Shown here piece after piece: positions 24,915 to 33,386 of a stretch of DNA of 64,000 nt. The notes under the pieces are model-generated. The model was given only the letters and a program-made list of their open reading frames with translations. It was not told the origin of the DNA and did not search any database. The DNA is from Ancylobacter amanitiformis. GTDB lineage: Bacteria; Pseudomonadota; Alphaproteobacteria; Rhizobiales; Xanthobacteraceae. The stretch covers positions 62,001 through 126,000 of the forward strand of contig NZ_JAUSVR010000007.1 of NCBI RefSeq assembly GCF_030814815.1. Reading direction: 5' to 3'. The translations under genes were made by a program, and so were the position numbers. Position 1 is the first letter of the stretch, and the number at the start of each line of letters is the position of its first letter.

Positions 24915-26285
24915 ATGGGACGTTCGGACAAGTTGAAGCTCGGTACCTTCGTGTACACGTTCGGCTACAACCCGGCCGGCTGGCTGCATCCGGGCAGCGA
25001 CGTGAACGGCGCCAATGATTTCGCTCACCTGCTCAAGGTGGCGCAGATGTCGGAAGCCGCCAAGTTCGATTTTCTGTTCCTCGCGGATTCGCCGGCCGCC
25101 GCCATCGGCGATCCCGAGGCGCTGTGCCGCCTGCCGACCAAGATGAACCGCTTCGAGCCGATGACGCTGCTCTCCGCGCTGGCGGTGGCGACGTCGCGTC
25201 TCGGACTGGTGGCCACCGCCTCCACCTCCTATTACGAGCCGTTCAACCTCGCCCGCATCTTCGCCTCGATCGATCATCTCAGCGGCGGGCGTGCATGCTG
25301 GAATGTCGTCACGTCAGACCATGACGAGACCGGCTACAATTTCAACCGCGAGGGGCTGGACCCGCACGCGCTGCGTTATGAGCGCGGCAAGGAATTCGTC
25401 GATGTGGTGTTCGGGCTGTGGGATTCGTTCGAGCAGGATGCGCTGAAGCTCGATCGTGACAGCGGCGTCTATTACGACAAGGACAAGCTCCATACGCTCA
25501 ACCACAAGGGCAAGCACTTCCAGGTGCGCGGGCCGCTCAACATCGCCGCCACGCCGCAGGGGCGGCCGGTGATCGCCCAGGCCGGCGGATCGGCGGCGGG
25601 CATCGAACTGGCGGCGGAAACCGCCGAGATCGTGTTCTCGCTCGCCTCCAATCTGGAGCGCAGCCAGGCCTTCTACGCCACGCTGAAGGAGCGCATGGCG
25701 AGCTTCGGCCGTGGGCCGGACGAGCTGAAGGTGATGCCCGGCGTGGTCATCAATGTCGGGCGCACCGAATCCGAGGCGCGCGAGAAGGTCGCCTATCTCG
25801 CCGGCAAGTTGCACCCCGATGTCGGCCGGGCGATGCTCGCCGAGTTCCTGGAAGCGGACCTCTCCGGCGTGCCGCTCGACGCCCCGTTCCCGAAGGACCG
25901 TCTGCCGTCGGCGCCCAAGGGCTCCAAGGCGCTGTTCGACGAACTGACCGATTTCGTCATGAAGGGCCACACGGTGGGTGAACTGATCCACCTGTTCAGC
26001 GAGAAGCACACCGGCAACGGCATCACCGGCACGCCGGCCATGGTCGCCGACTTCATGGAGGAATGGTTCCAGACCCGCGCGGCGGACGGCTTCATCGTGA
26101 TGTGCCCGACCCTGCCGGCGGCGCTGGAGGATTTCACCGAGCTGGTCGTGCCCGAACTGCGCCGGCGCGGCCTGTTCCGCGAGGAATACGAGGGCACCAC
26201 GCTGCGGGCCAGCCTCGGCCTGCCGATGCCGGAAAACCGCTACGCCCGCGCGCGGCGGCAGGCCGGCCTTGCCGGCGGCGCCTGA
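24915..26285 (+). CDS. FMNH2-dependent monooxygenase, NtaA/SnaA/DszA family
   Basis: 456 residues, bacterial-luciferase-like TIM barrel. Family segments seen are KLGTFVYTFG, FDFLFLADS, RLGLVATASTSYYEPFNLAR, DHLSGGRACWNVVTS, RYERGKEFVDVV and GRPVIAQAGGS. These enzymes use reduced FMN from a separate reductase to oxygenate nitrilotriacetate, alkyl sulfur compounds or S-substituted cysteines. GGAG lies nine bases before ATG 24915; the ATG at 24906 abuts that site and is less likely. The following genes encode a polar amino-acid ABC importer, so its substrate is probably an amino-acid-like compound. No flavin reductase gene is visible nearby. Confidence 0.9.
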   Translation: MGRSDKLKLGTFVYTFGYNPAGWLHPGSDVNGANDFAHLLKVAQMSEAAKFDFLFLADSPAAAIGDPEALCRLPTKMNRFEPMTLLSALAVATSRLGLVATASTSYYEPFNLARIFASIDHLSGGRACWNVVTSDHDETGYNFNREGLDPHALRYERGKEFVDVVFGLWDSFEQDALKLDRDSGVYYDKDKLHTLNHKGKHFQVRGPLNIAATPQGRPVIAQAGGSAAGIELAAETAEIVFSLASNLERSQAFYATLKERMASFGRGPDELKVMPGVVINVGRTESEAREKVAYLAGKLHPDVGRAMLAEFLEADLSGVPLDAPFPKDRLPSAPKGSKALFDELTDFVMKGHTVGELIHLFSEKHTGNGITGTPAMVADFMEEWFQTRAADGFIVMCPTLPAALEDFTELVVPELRRRGLFREEYEGTTLRASLGLPMPENRYARARRQAGLAGGA

Positions 26286-26351
26286 ATCGACGGACATGGC
26301 GGGAAAATTGCTACGCTGCGTCACCCATCGGACGCCGCGTCGGGAGCCTTG

Positions 26352-27011
26352 ATGTTCAATACCGAGATCATCGTCAAATCCCTGCCGATGCTGCTGCAGG
26401 CCTCGGTCTGGACCGTGGTCTATTCGCTCACCTCGGTGGCGATCGGCTTCTGCATCGGCACGCTGATGTGCGCGGCGGGCCTGTCCTCCTCGCGCCTCGG
26501 GCGGGGCGTCGCTGCCTTTTATGTGAGCTTCTTCCGCGGCGTTCCGCTGCTGGTGCAGCTGCTCATCTCCTATTACTGCCTGCCGCTGATCGGCCTCAAC
26601 GTGCCGTCCTCGGTGGCGGCGGTGGGCACGCTCGCCTTGTGCACCGGCGCCTATATCGCGGAGATCCTGCGCGGCGGCTTTCTCGGCATTCCGCCCGGGC
26701 TGATCGAGGCCGCGCGCATGGTGGGCCTGTCCCGCGCGCAGATCCTCACCCGCATCGAGGTGCCGATGGCGGTGCGCTTCACGCTGCCCGCGCTGGTCAA
26801 CGAGACGACCATGATGGTGAAGGCCTCCTCGCTCATCTCGGTGGTCGGCGTGCTGGAACTGACCCGGCTCGCCCAGAACATCGCGACGTCGACCTTCCAG
26901 CCGCTCGAAATCTACCTCGCGGCGGGGGCGATCTATTTCGTCATCAACGCCGTCATCTCCTCGGCCGGCACGCTGGTCGAGGGACGGTTCAAGGCGGAGA
27001 CGGCGCGATGA
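26352..27011 (+). CDS. Polar amino-acid ABC transporter permease (HisM/GlnP type)
   Basis: 219 residues with about five transmembrane helices and the His/Glu/Gln permease signature FRGVPLLVQLL ... GAYIAEILRGGFLGIPPGLIEAARMVGLSRAQ. Forms half of the channel with the permease at 27148. ATG 26352 follows GGGAG; a TTG directly precedes it. 66 bases separate it from the monooxygenase, so the genes are likely co-transcribed. Confidence 0.93.
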   Translation: MFNTEIIVKSLPMLLQASVWTVVYSLTSVAIGFCIGTLMCAAGLSSSRLGRGVAAFYVSFFRGVPLLVQLLISYYCLPLIGLNVPSSVAAVGTLALCTGAYIAEILRGGFLGIPPGLIEAARMVGLSRAQILTRIEVPMAVRFTLPALVNETTMMVKASSLISVVGVLELTRLAQNIATSTFQPLEIYLAAGAIYFVINAVISSAGTLVEGRFKAETAR

Positions 27012-27035
27012 GCCTTGCTGGAGCGACCATCTTGA

Positions 27036-27080
27036 CCCCCTCTCCCGGTCGGGGAGAGGGTTGGGGTGAGGGACAGAGAC
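27036..27080. repeat. Intergenic palindromic repeat (CCCTCTCCC/GGGAGAGGG type)
   Basis: CCCCCTCTCCCGGTCGGGGA-GAGGG followed by TTGGGGTGAGGG, placed between two permease genes of one operon. It is the first half of the rhizobial-type repeat also seen at 9856-9925. It may stabilise or attenuate the mRNA. Confidence 0.65.
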
Positions 27081-27147
27081 CAATCGCTGCCCATGTCGGT
27101 CCCCGGCAGCCTCGAACCGCGACTCGTATCGAAGGGAGCGCCACCTC

Positions 27148-27819
27148 GTGACCTTCAATCTCGCCATCCTCACCGACAACTGGCGCGACCTGCTCGACGG
27201 CATGGTGCTGACCGTCCTCATCTGGGCCGGCGGCACGGTAATGGGGCTCGCCATCGGGCTCATGGTCGCGGTGGTGCAATTGCTCACCAACCGCTGGATC
27301 GCGGCGCCGCTGAATGTCTATGTCGCCGTCATGCGCGGCACGCCGTTCCTCATCCAGCTTTTCATCATCTATTATGGCGGGCCGTTCTTCGGGCTCGACC
27401 TCACCCCGATGGTGGCGGGCGTGGCCGGGCTGGCGCTCTATGGCGGGGCGTATTTCTCCGAGATCTTCCGCGCCGGCTTCGTCTCCGTGCCGCCCGGCCA
27501 GATCGAGGCGGCGCGCATGATGGGCATTTCGCGCCTCGCCATCGTGCGCCATGTGCAGCTGCCGCAGATGCTGGTCATCATCCTGCCGGCGCTGGCCAAC
27601 ATGACGGTGCTGCTGTCCAAGGAGACGGCGGTGCTCTCGGTCATCACCGTCAACGAACTGACCTCGGTGGTGCAGTCGATCGGCTCCACCACCTTCGCCT
27701 TCGCCGAGACGCTGCTGTTCCTCGCGCTCGTCTACTGGGCGTTCCTCGAAATCGTCACCGCCGCGGCGCGCCGGCTGGAGAAGCGGGTCGGCCGCTTCAT
27801 GCTGCGCACCCAGAACTGA
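27148..27819 (+). CDS. Polar amino-acid ABC transporter permease
   Basis: 223 residues, GTG start with GGGAG upstream. Same family as the 26352 gene: VMRGTPFLIQLFIIYY and GAYFSEIFRAGFVSVPPGQIEAARMMGIS. Partner permease; the 136-base gap before it is filled by the palindromic repeat. Confidence 0.93.
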   Translation: MTFNLAILTDNWRDLLDGMVLTVLIWAGGTVMGLAIGLMVAVVQLLTNRWIAAPLNVYVAVMRGTPFLIQLFIIYYGGPFFGLDLTPMVAGVAGLALYGGAYFSEIFRAGFVSVPPGQIEAARMMGISRLAIVRHVQLPQMLVIILPALANMTVLLSKETAVLSVITVNELTSVVQSIGSTTFAFAETLLFLALVYWAFLEIVTAAARRLEKRVGRFMLRTQN

Positions 27820-27835
27820 ACCGGAGAGGGCGGAC

Positions 27836-28666
27836 ATGGCTGAAGAGAAGACCCCCAATTCCCGCCCGATCATTGACGTGCGCGGCGTGTGGAAGCGCTT
27901 CGGTTCGGCCGAGGTGCTCAAGGGCATCGACCTGCAGATCAAGAAATCCGAAGTCACCTGCATCATCGGGCCATCCGGCTCGGGCAAGTCGACCCTGCTG
28001 CGCTGCATCGCCTTCCTCGAGGAATACAGCGAGGGCGAGATCTATATCGAGGGCGAGTTGCTCGGCTTCTCGCTGGAGAATGGCGGGCGCCGGCGGGTCT
28101 CCGATGCCGAGGTCGACCGCGTGCGGCGCAATGTCGGCTTCGTGTTCCAGCAGTTCAACCTGTGGCCGCACATGAGCGCGCTGGAGAATGTCGCCATGCC
28201 GCTGAAGCTCTCGCGCGGCATGCCGCGCGAGGAGGCGGCGCGGCGCGCGCGGGCCATGCTGGAAAAGGTGGGCCTCGGCCATCGCACGCAGGCCTATCCC
28301 AGCCAGCTCTCCGGCGGCCAGCAGCAGCGCGTCGGCATCGCCCGCGCGCTGGCCATGGAACCGCACATCATGCTGTTCGACGAGCCGACCTCGGCACTCG
28401 ACCCCGAACTGGTCGGCGAGGTGCTGCAGGTGATGCGCGACCTCGCCAGCGAGGGCATGACCATGGCCGTGGTCACGCATGAAATGGGCTTCGCGGCCCA
28501 GGTCGCCGACACCGTGATGTTCATCGACCACGGCATCATCGCCGCCTCCGGCTCACCCAACGAGGTGTTCCGCGAGAACCAGAACTCCCGGCTGCGCCAG
28601 TTCCTCCAGAACTACTTCGAGCGTAACGTGTTCTGGCAGGGCTCCGAGGGTGCCGCGGCGCCTTAG
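27836..28666 (+). CDS. Polar amino-acid ABC transporter ATPase
   Basis: 276 residues. Walker A GPSGSGKST near residue 49, Q-loop FVFQQFNLWPHM, signature LSGGQQQR, Walker [17 protein letters not shown] and the switch histidine in VVTHEMGF. This GlnQ/HisP-type ATPase drives the importer. An insertion of about 15 residues (LLGFSLENGGRRRVSDAEVD) lies before the Q-loop, as in YxeO/TcyC-like members. GGAGAGGG precedes the ATG. Confidence 0.94.
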   Translation: MAEEKTPNSRPIIDVRGVWKRFGSAEVLKGIDLQIKKSEVTCIIGPSGSGKSTLLRCIAFLEEYSEGEIYIEGELLGFSLENGGRRRVSDAEVDRVRRNVGFVFQQFNLWPHMSALENVAMPLKLSRGMPREEAARRARAMLEKVGLGHRTQAYPSQLSGGQQQRVGIARALAMEPHIMLFDEPTSALDPELVGEVLQVMRDLASEGMTMAVVTHEMGFAAQVADTVMFIDHGIIAASGSPNEVFRENQNSRLRQFLQNYFERNVFWQGSEGAAAP

Positions 28667-28689
28667 GCGGCAAGGATCGGTGGCGGCGT

Positions 28690-28727
28690 GTGCCGCGTTG
28701 CGGCACGCAATTCATTATGTCTATACT
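28690..28727 (+). promoter_or_regulatory. Hairpin and candidate promoter before the binding-protein gene
   Basis: A 7-bp hairpin GTGCCGC-GTT-GCGGCAC (28690-28706) overlaps TTGCGG (28698-28703), which is 18 bases from TATACT (28722-28727), a plausible sigma-70 promoter. The shared motif ATTATGTCTATAC is at 28714-28726. An own promoter would let the binding protein be expressed above the membrane components. Confidence 0.45.
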
Positions 28728-28794
28728 TAAATCCACAAGGTCGGGCCGGTGGCATGAGGCTGCCCGGACCCTGGCAGGGGAACAGGAGAATTAC

Positions 28795-29646
28795 ATGAAA
28801 CAGCTTAACCGGCGCTCGGCCGTGACCCGCACCCTGCGCATTGCCGCGCTCGGCGTCGCGGCTTCGATGGCGCTGACCGGTCTCGCCCGGGCCGAGGACC
28901 TGCTCGCCAAGGCCAAGGCCAAGGGCGAACTCACCGTCGGCACCGAGCTGCAATTCGCGCCGTTCGACTTCGTCGAGGACGGCAAGCAGGCGGGCATGAA
29001 CAAGGAGATCTTCGCCGAGATCGGCAAGGAACTCGGCGTGAAGATCGCCTTCCTCGACCTGCCCTGGCCGAGCGTGCTGCCGGGCCTCGAGGCCGGCAAG
29101 TTCGACATGGTGGCCGGACCCGCCACCATCACCAAGGCCCGCATGGAGCGCTACCGCTTCACCTCGCCGATCGCCAATGCCACCGTCGCCATCCTGAAGA
29201 AGAAGGGCGACACCTCGATCCTGAAGCCCGAGGATATCGCCGGCAAGAAGGTGGGCAGCGCCAAGGCGACCGCCCAGCTCGCGCAGCTGCAGGAATTCGC
29301 CAAGACCCTGCCGACCCCGCCGACCATCCAGGAATATGTCGACTTCAGCCAGTCCTACGCGGATCTCGGCGCCGGTCGCGTCGTCGCGGTGGCCAATTCG
29401 CTGCCCAACATCGCCTTCCTCGCCAAGTCCAAGCCCGACGTGTTCGAAGTCGTCGAGCCGCCGTTCGGCAAGCCGGTCTATTTCGGCTATATCGGAACCA
29501 AGGCCGCGGACGCCAAGTCGCTGATGGACGCGGTCGACGCGGTCATCATCAAGATGAAGCATGACGGGCGCCTCGCCGCCCTGCAGAAGAAGTGGTTCGG
29601 CACCGAGATGGCGACCCCCGACCAGGTGACGGACGCGAGCTTCTGA
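28795..29646 (+). CDS. Polar amino-acid ABC substrate-binding protein
   Basis: 283 residues, SBP_bac_3 family. Residues 1-32 are a Sec-type signal peptide ending LARAED. Conserved GELTVGTELQFAPFDFVEDGK and LEAGKFDMVAGPATITKARMERYRFTSPIAN bind the alpha-amino/carboxylate group in this family. AGGAG lies six bases before the ATG. Last gene of the monooxygenase-importer cluster, followed by a strong terminator. Confidence 0.93.
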   Translation: MKQLNRRSAVTRTLRIAALGVAASMALTGLARAEDLLAKAKAKGELTVGTELQFAPFDFVEDGKQAGMNKEIFAEIGKELGVKIAFLDLPWPSVLPGLEAGKFDMVAGPATITKARMERYRFTSPIANATVAILKKKGDTSILKPEDIAGKKVGSAKATAQLAQLQEFAKTLPTPPTIQEYVDFSQSYADLGAGRVVAVANSLPNIAFLAKSKPDVFEVVEPPFGKPVYFGYIGTKAADAKSLMDAVDAVIIKMKHDGRLAALQKKWFGTEMATPDQVTDASF

Positions 29647-29674
29647 TCCTCTCGGACCTGCGGGTTTCCCCATG

Positions 29675-29706
29675 ATCCCGGATCGGCGCGGCCGGTCCGG
29701 GATTTT
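29675..29706 (+). terminator. Rho-independent terminator
   Basis: ATCCCGGA (29675-29682) pairs with TCCGGGAT (29696-29703), followed by a run of T. It closes the importer operon. Confidence 0.8.
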
Positions 29707-29857
29707 CGTTGTCTACGCCCTGCGTGAGGACAAGGCGGATCGACGCGATCGCGCGCGGAGAGGGGGGACAGCTCGGCGTCAATGCTGCTATGCCGGCCCC
29801 CGGGCCCGCACGGGCCGAATTGGCCGAACCTCTTGTTAGCAATGGAATACCGCCGAT

Positions 29858-31837
29858 ATGATCCCCCTGCCGCAAAAGCCTGAGATCAGCCTGTCGATCG
29901 GCCTTGTGGGGCACCACCTGGCCGATCTGCCGGAGAGCGCACGGGCGTCGATGGTCCGCTCCGTCGGCTCCACGCTGGCGGCGATCGATGGGGCGACCCG
30001 TCGGCATCGCGACGCGCATCAGGGGATCTTCGCGCCGGCCGACCCCCGGCTTCGCCTGCTCGCCGGTCTTGCCGAGGGCGCCGATCCGGCGGTTCTGGAA
30101 GCCCTGCCGGCAGGCTGGCAGGGCTTTGTCCTGCTGCCCTTCGCGCGCGAGCGCTGCCGCGAGGCCCTGACGCCCGGTACCAACGGTGATCGGGACCTGC
30201 GGCCGGCCTTCGATGCCGCGCTGGTCCGCGCCACTGCCGTGATCGAACTGCCCGAGGACGGGCGAGGCGCCGAGAGCGAAGCCGCCGGCTCTGCGCGGCT
30301 CGACGAGTTCCTCGTGCACCAGTCGGATCTTCTCGTCGCGGTGTGGGACGGGCGGCCAGCCATGGCGTCCGGCGGTACCGCGCAGGTGGTGGCCCGTGCC
30401 CTCGGCGAGGGCATCCCGGTCATCTGGATCGCGCCCGACACGGACGCTCCACCACGGGTGATCACCGCTCTGGCGGACATCGATCGCGCGGCCGAGCTCG
30501 CCGATGCCACAAACGGACCGATCGCTGCCGCCATCGCGGGGCTGTTCGCCCTGCCGCCCACGCGCAAGGCTGACGAGTCGCATTCGCCCGAAAGCGGGCA
30601 TCGTGGCGTCACGCATCGCCGCGGCACGCATCTCGACGCCCGGCCTGCCGACGTGGTCGAGCGCCTGCGGGAATTCTATGTCGAGCGCCCGCCCGCCACC
30701 ACGCCCTGGCCGGCCTATGCCTGGCTGGAACGGGGCTGGCGTTTCTGGACCTGGCCGCGCCGCATCGTGCACCGCGATCTCGATGCCACCTACAAGAGCT
30801 GGCAGGGTTTCTTCGAGCGGGCGCCGGATGCGGGTCCCTTCACGCGCGACATGCGCGCCGTGCTGGTGCCGCGCTGCACCACGGCGGAGGCGCTGGCCGC
30901 GCATTACGCGATGACCTATCGCAGCGCCTGCGTGATGGGCTATCTGCTGGCGGTCGTCGCGGTGCTGCTGGCGCTGATCGGCCTGGCGGCGGGCGGCGAG
31001 GAGGGCGCGACGGGCGTCGCGGCGCATGTTCATGCGCTGATGGGATCGGCCGGGCTGGCGGTCGGCCAGATCGCGGCGATCGGACTGATCGCTTTTGTCG
31101 TCTCGCGCGGGCGGCGGGGCCGCTGGCGCGCCAAGGCGCGGGACTACCGCGCGCTGGCACAGGCGCTGCACACTCTGCGCTTCCTCGGGTTGCTCGGCGC
31201 CCATGACGCCCTGCGTCGGCCGGTTGACGTCCCCCACCGGGAAGACGCCTGGGTGGTCTGGTACATCCGGGCGACGCTGCGCGAACTCGGGCCCCCCGGC
31301 GCGGTGCTCGACACCGCCTATCAGCAGGCCGTGCTCGCGGCGACGCACACGGCGGACCTGATCGGGCAGATCAACCATCATCAGGCGAGGGCCCACCGGC
31401 TGTCCGGCCTGGAGCGGGGCCTGCGCCGCACGGTCGACCGGCTGTTCGCCGGGACGGCGCTGCTGCTGCTCGGCTTCCTCGCCGCCCTGCTCGTGGTGCG
31501 CCTCATCGGGCCGCAACCCGCGCCGTGGCAGGTGCCGATCGTCGAGGGGCTCCATGCGCTCAGGGGCTGGATCGGCTTCTTCGCCGTCCTGCTGCCCGTG
31601 CTCGGCCTGACGCTGGCGGGCATCCGCTTCGCCGACGATCTCGCCGGGCTGGCGGCGCGGTCGCGCGCCACGGCGGATGCGCTGAAGCATCTCCAGCCGG
31701 CCTATGCGCGAGCCCTTGCCGCGCCGGACATCACCGTCGCCTCCGCCGCGCTGGCCGCCACGGCGCGGGCGGAAGTGTCGGATGGCCCGGTAGGGCGCAC
31801 GTTTGACAGTGCGCGCCTGCCCTCCGTACCGGCCTGA
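29858..31837 (+). CDS. SLOG-like nucleotide-sensor domain fused to a multi-TM SLATT-like region
   Basis: 659 residues. Residues about 10-195 look like a SLOG (Rossmann-type nucleotide or ligand-binding) domain: IGLVGHHLADLP, LLAGLAEGADPAVLEAL, LDEFLVHQSDLLVAVWDG and the GGTAQVVARALGEGIPVIWI segment near 171-190. Four hydrophobic helices follow, at about 361-380, 398-418, 528-549 and 570-591. Between the pairs is DYRALAQALHTLRFLGLL, the Arg-rich amphipathic segment typical of SLATT effector domains. Known: SLOG-SLATT pairs were predicted by comparative genomics to be nucleotide-activated membrane effectors in conflict systems. The gene stands alone between a terminator and a DUF1989 gene. Domain calls are from motif recognition only. 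Confidence 0.62.
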   Translation: MIPLPQKPEISLSIGLVGHHLADLPESARASMVRSVGSTLAAIDGATRRHRDAHQGIFAPADPRLRLLAGLAEGADPAVLEALPAGWQGFVLLPFARERCREALTPGTNGDRDLRPAFDAALVRATAVIELPEDGRGAESEAAGSARLDEFLVHQSDLLVAVWDGRPAMASGGTAQVVARALGEGIPVIWIAPDTDAPPRVITALADIDRAAELADATNGPIAAAIAGLFALPPTRKADESHSPESGHRGVTHRRGTHLDARPADVVERLREFYVERPPATTPWPAYAWLERGWRFWTWPRRIVHRDLDATYKSWQGFFERAPDAGPFTRDMRAVLVPRCTTAEALAAHYAMTYRSACVMGYLLAVVAVLLALIGLAAGGEEGATGVAAHVHALMGSAGLAVGQIAAIGLIAFVVSRGRRGRWRAKARDYRALAQALHTLRFLGLLGAHDALRRPVDVPHREDAWVVWYIRATLRELGPPGAVLDTAYQQAVLAATHTADLIGQINHHQARAHRLSGLERGLRRTVDRLFAGTALLLLGFLAALLVVRLIGPQPAPWQVPIVEGLHALRGWIGFFAVLLPVLGLTLAGIRFADDLAGLAARSRATADALKHLQPAYARALAAPDITVASAALAATARAEVSDGPVGRTFDSARLPSVPA

Positions 31838-31919
31838 CCGATCGCGGTGTCGCGGCGCGCACGGCAAGAGCGGCCTGCCTCCATCCACCCTCCGCCACCT
31901 CCGCCCGAAGGAGACCACC

Positions 31920-32510
31920 ATGACGATGCAGACCATTCCCGCCCGCCACGGCAAGGCCGTGCGCCTCGCCAGCGGCCAGGCGATCGAGGTGATCAACAGT
32001 TCGGGCACCCAGGTGGTGGACACCTGGGCGTTCTGCCCCGAGGATCTCGACCACCACATGTCGATGATGCACACGCGCGTCGAGAACGGGCGGCTGATGC
32101 CGGCGGTGGGCCAGACGCTCTACACCAACCGGCGCGAGCCGATCCTGGTGCTGGAGGCGGATACGTCCTCGGGCATCCACGACACCATCATGGCCGCCTG
32201 CGACCGCTGGCGCTATGAGCGCCTCGGCTGCACCGAATACCACCGCAACTGCGCGGACAACATGATCGAGGCGCTGGCCGATCTGGGCCTCGACTTCCAC
32301 CACATCCCCCAGCCGCTCAACCTGTTCATGAACATCCCGATCGAGCAGGATTTCGCGCTGGTGCAGGGCACGCCGCCCTCCAAGCCCGGCGACAAGGTGG
32401 TGCTGCGCGCGGCGCGCGAGTGCATCGTGGTGTTCTCGGCCTGCCCGCAGGACATCACGCCGATCAATGGCGGTCTGCCGACCGACGCGCACTACGCGAT
32501 CATCGGCTAG
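31920..32510 (+). CDS. DUF1989 (urea-carboxylase-associated family) protein
   Basis: 196 residues. Family motifs NSSGTQVVDTWAF, HHMSMMHTR, SSGIHDTIMAACDRWRYE, YHRNCADNMIEAL and AARECIVVFSACPQDITPINGG are present, with conserved Cys/His that in relatives bind zinc. Some DUF1989 pairs form carboxyguanidine deiminase in guanidine breakdown, but here the gene is single and no urea or guanidine carboxylase is near, so the reaction is unknown. AAGGAG lies six bases before the ATG at 31920. Confidence 0.87.
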   Translation: MTMQTIPARHGKAVRLASGQAIEVINSSGTQVVDTWAFCPEDLDHHMSMMHTRVENGRLMPAVGQTLYTNRREPILVLEADTSSGIHDTIMAACDRWRYERLGCTEYHRNCADNMIEALADLGLDFHHIPQPLNLFMNIPIEQDFALVQGTPPSKPGDKVVLRAARECIVVFSACPQDITPINGGLPTDAHYAIIG

Positions 32511-32588
32511 ACGCCGGTTGCCCCTGCCGCCGTTCGCGCCCGGCCGGGGGAGGGCGGCACGATCAAGGAGGAGCGGGCCGACGGGCGC

Positions 32589-33386
32589 TCAGACCCGCCG
32601 CCGCCACACCACGACGAAGCCGCCCCCGCACAGGGCCGCGAGCGCGAACCAGGTGAGGGCGTAGATGAGGTGGTTGTTGGAGAAGCCCACCACCGTCAGG
32701 CCGCCGACGGGAAAGCCGCCCGCCACCGGGGCGGCATCGGCGTCGACGAAATAGGGCGCGACCGCCACCAGCTTGTCGAGGCCGCGTGCCTCGGCAATGG
32801 CCGCGACATCGCGCGAGTACCAGCGCTCCGTGGCGGGGTCGTTCTCGCGCAGGAAGCCGCCGCCCGGCTCGGTGAGGCGCATCAGGCCGATGAGGCGGGC
32901 CGGCCCCTCGATCTGCCCGTCCGCCCGGCTGTCCGGCGCGCGACGCTCGGGCGGCACGAAGCCGCGATTGACCAGCACGACGAAGCCGCGATTGGTGATG
33001 AAGGGCGTCATCACCCAGAAGCCGCCGCCCTGCTCGGTAACGGCCTGGACCAGTGTCTCACGGTCGTTGAGGAACCGGCCGTCCAGCTGCACGCGCCGGT
33101 ATTCGCTCTCGCCCGTGGGTGGGGCGGTGAAGGATTGCGGCCCCGGCGCGGGGATGGGCTCGGCATGAATGCGCGCGTCGACGCGGGCGATGAGGTCCAG
33201 CTTCCAGAACAGGCGCTCCACCTGCCAGATGCCGAGACCGCCGAACACCACGGCAAAGGCCGCGCACAGGAACAGGAGCGGCGCGCGCGCCGTTCGTCGC
33301 CGGTCGTCGAGGCCGCCGGCGCTCCGGCGCGGCTGCGCGGTTTTGCCGGGCCCGATTCGCGGCGCCCCGGCGGGCGGTTTGCTCAC
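32589..33386 (-). CDS. SURF1-family oxidase assembly protein
   Basis: 265 residues with an N-terminal (LLFLCAAFAVVFGGLGIWQVERL) and a C-terminal (NHLIYALTWFALAALCGGGFVVVW) transmembrane helix flanking a periplasmic domain; FVVLVNRGFVPPERR is the SURF1 hallmark. SURF1 proteins help insert haem into haem-copper oxidases. The GTG start overlaps the cyoD stop (GTGA). It occupies the place where enterobacteria have cyoE (haem o synthase); no cyoE is in the window. Confidence 0.92.
   Translation of the reverse strand: MSKPPAGAPRIGPGKTAQPRRSAGGLDDRRRTARAPLLFLCAAFAVVFGGLGIWQVERLFWKLDLIARVDARIHAEPIPAPGPQSFTAPPTGESEYRRVQLDGRFLNDRETLVQAVTEQGGGFWVMTPFITNRGFVVLVNRGFVPPERRAPDSRADGQIEGPARLIGLMRLTEPGGGFLRENDPATERWYSRDVAAIAEARGLDKLVAVAPYFVDADAAPVAGGFPVGGLTVVGFSNNHLIYALTWFALAALCGGGFVVVWRRRV

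Noticed and set aside
29549-32074. 841-codon minus-strand frame
   Set aside because: Covers the complement of the SLOG-like gene; no recognisable domain, and the plus-strand frame has coherent helices and motifs.
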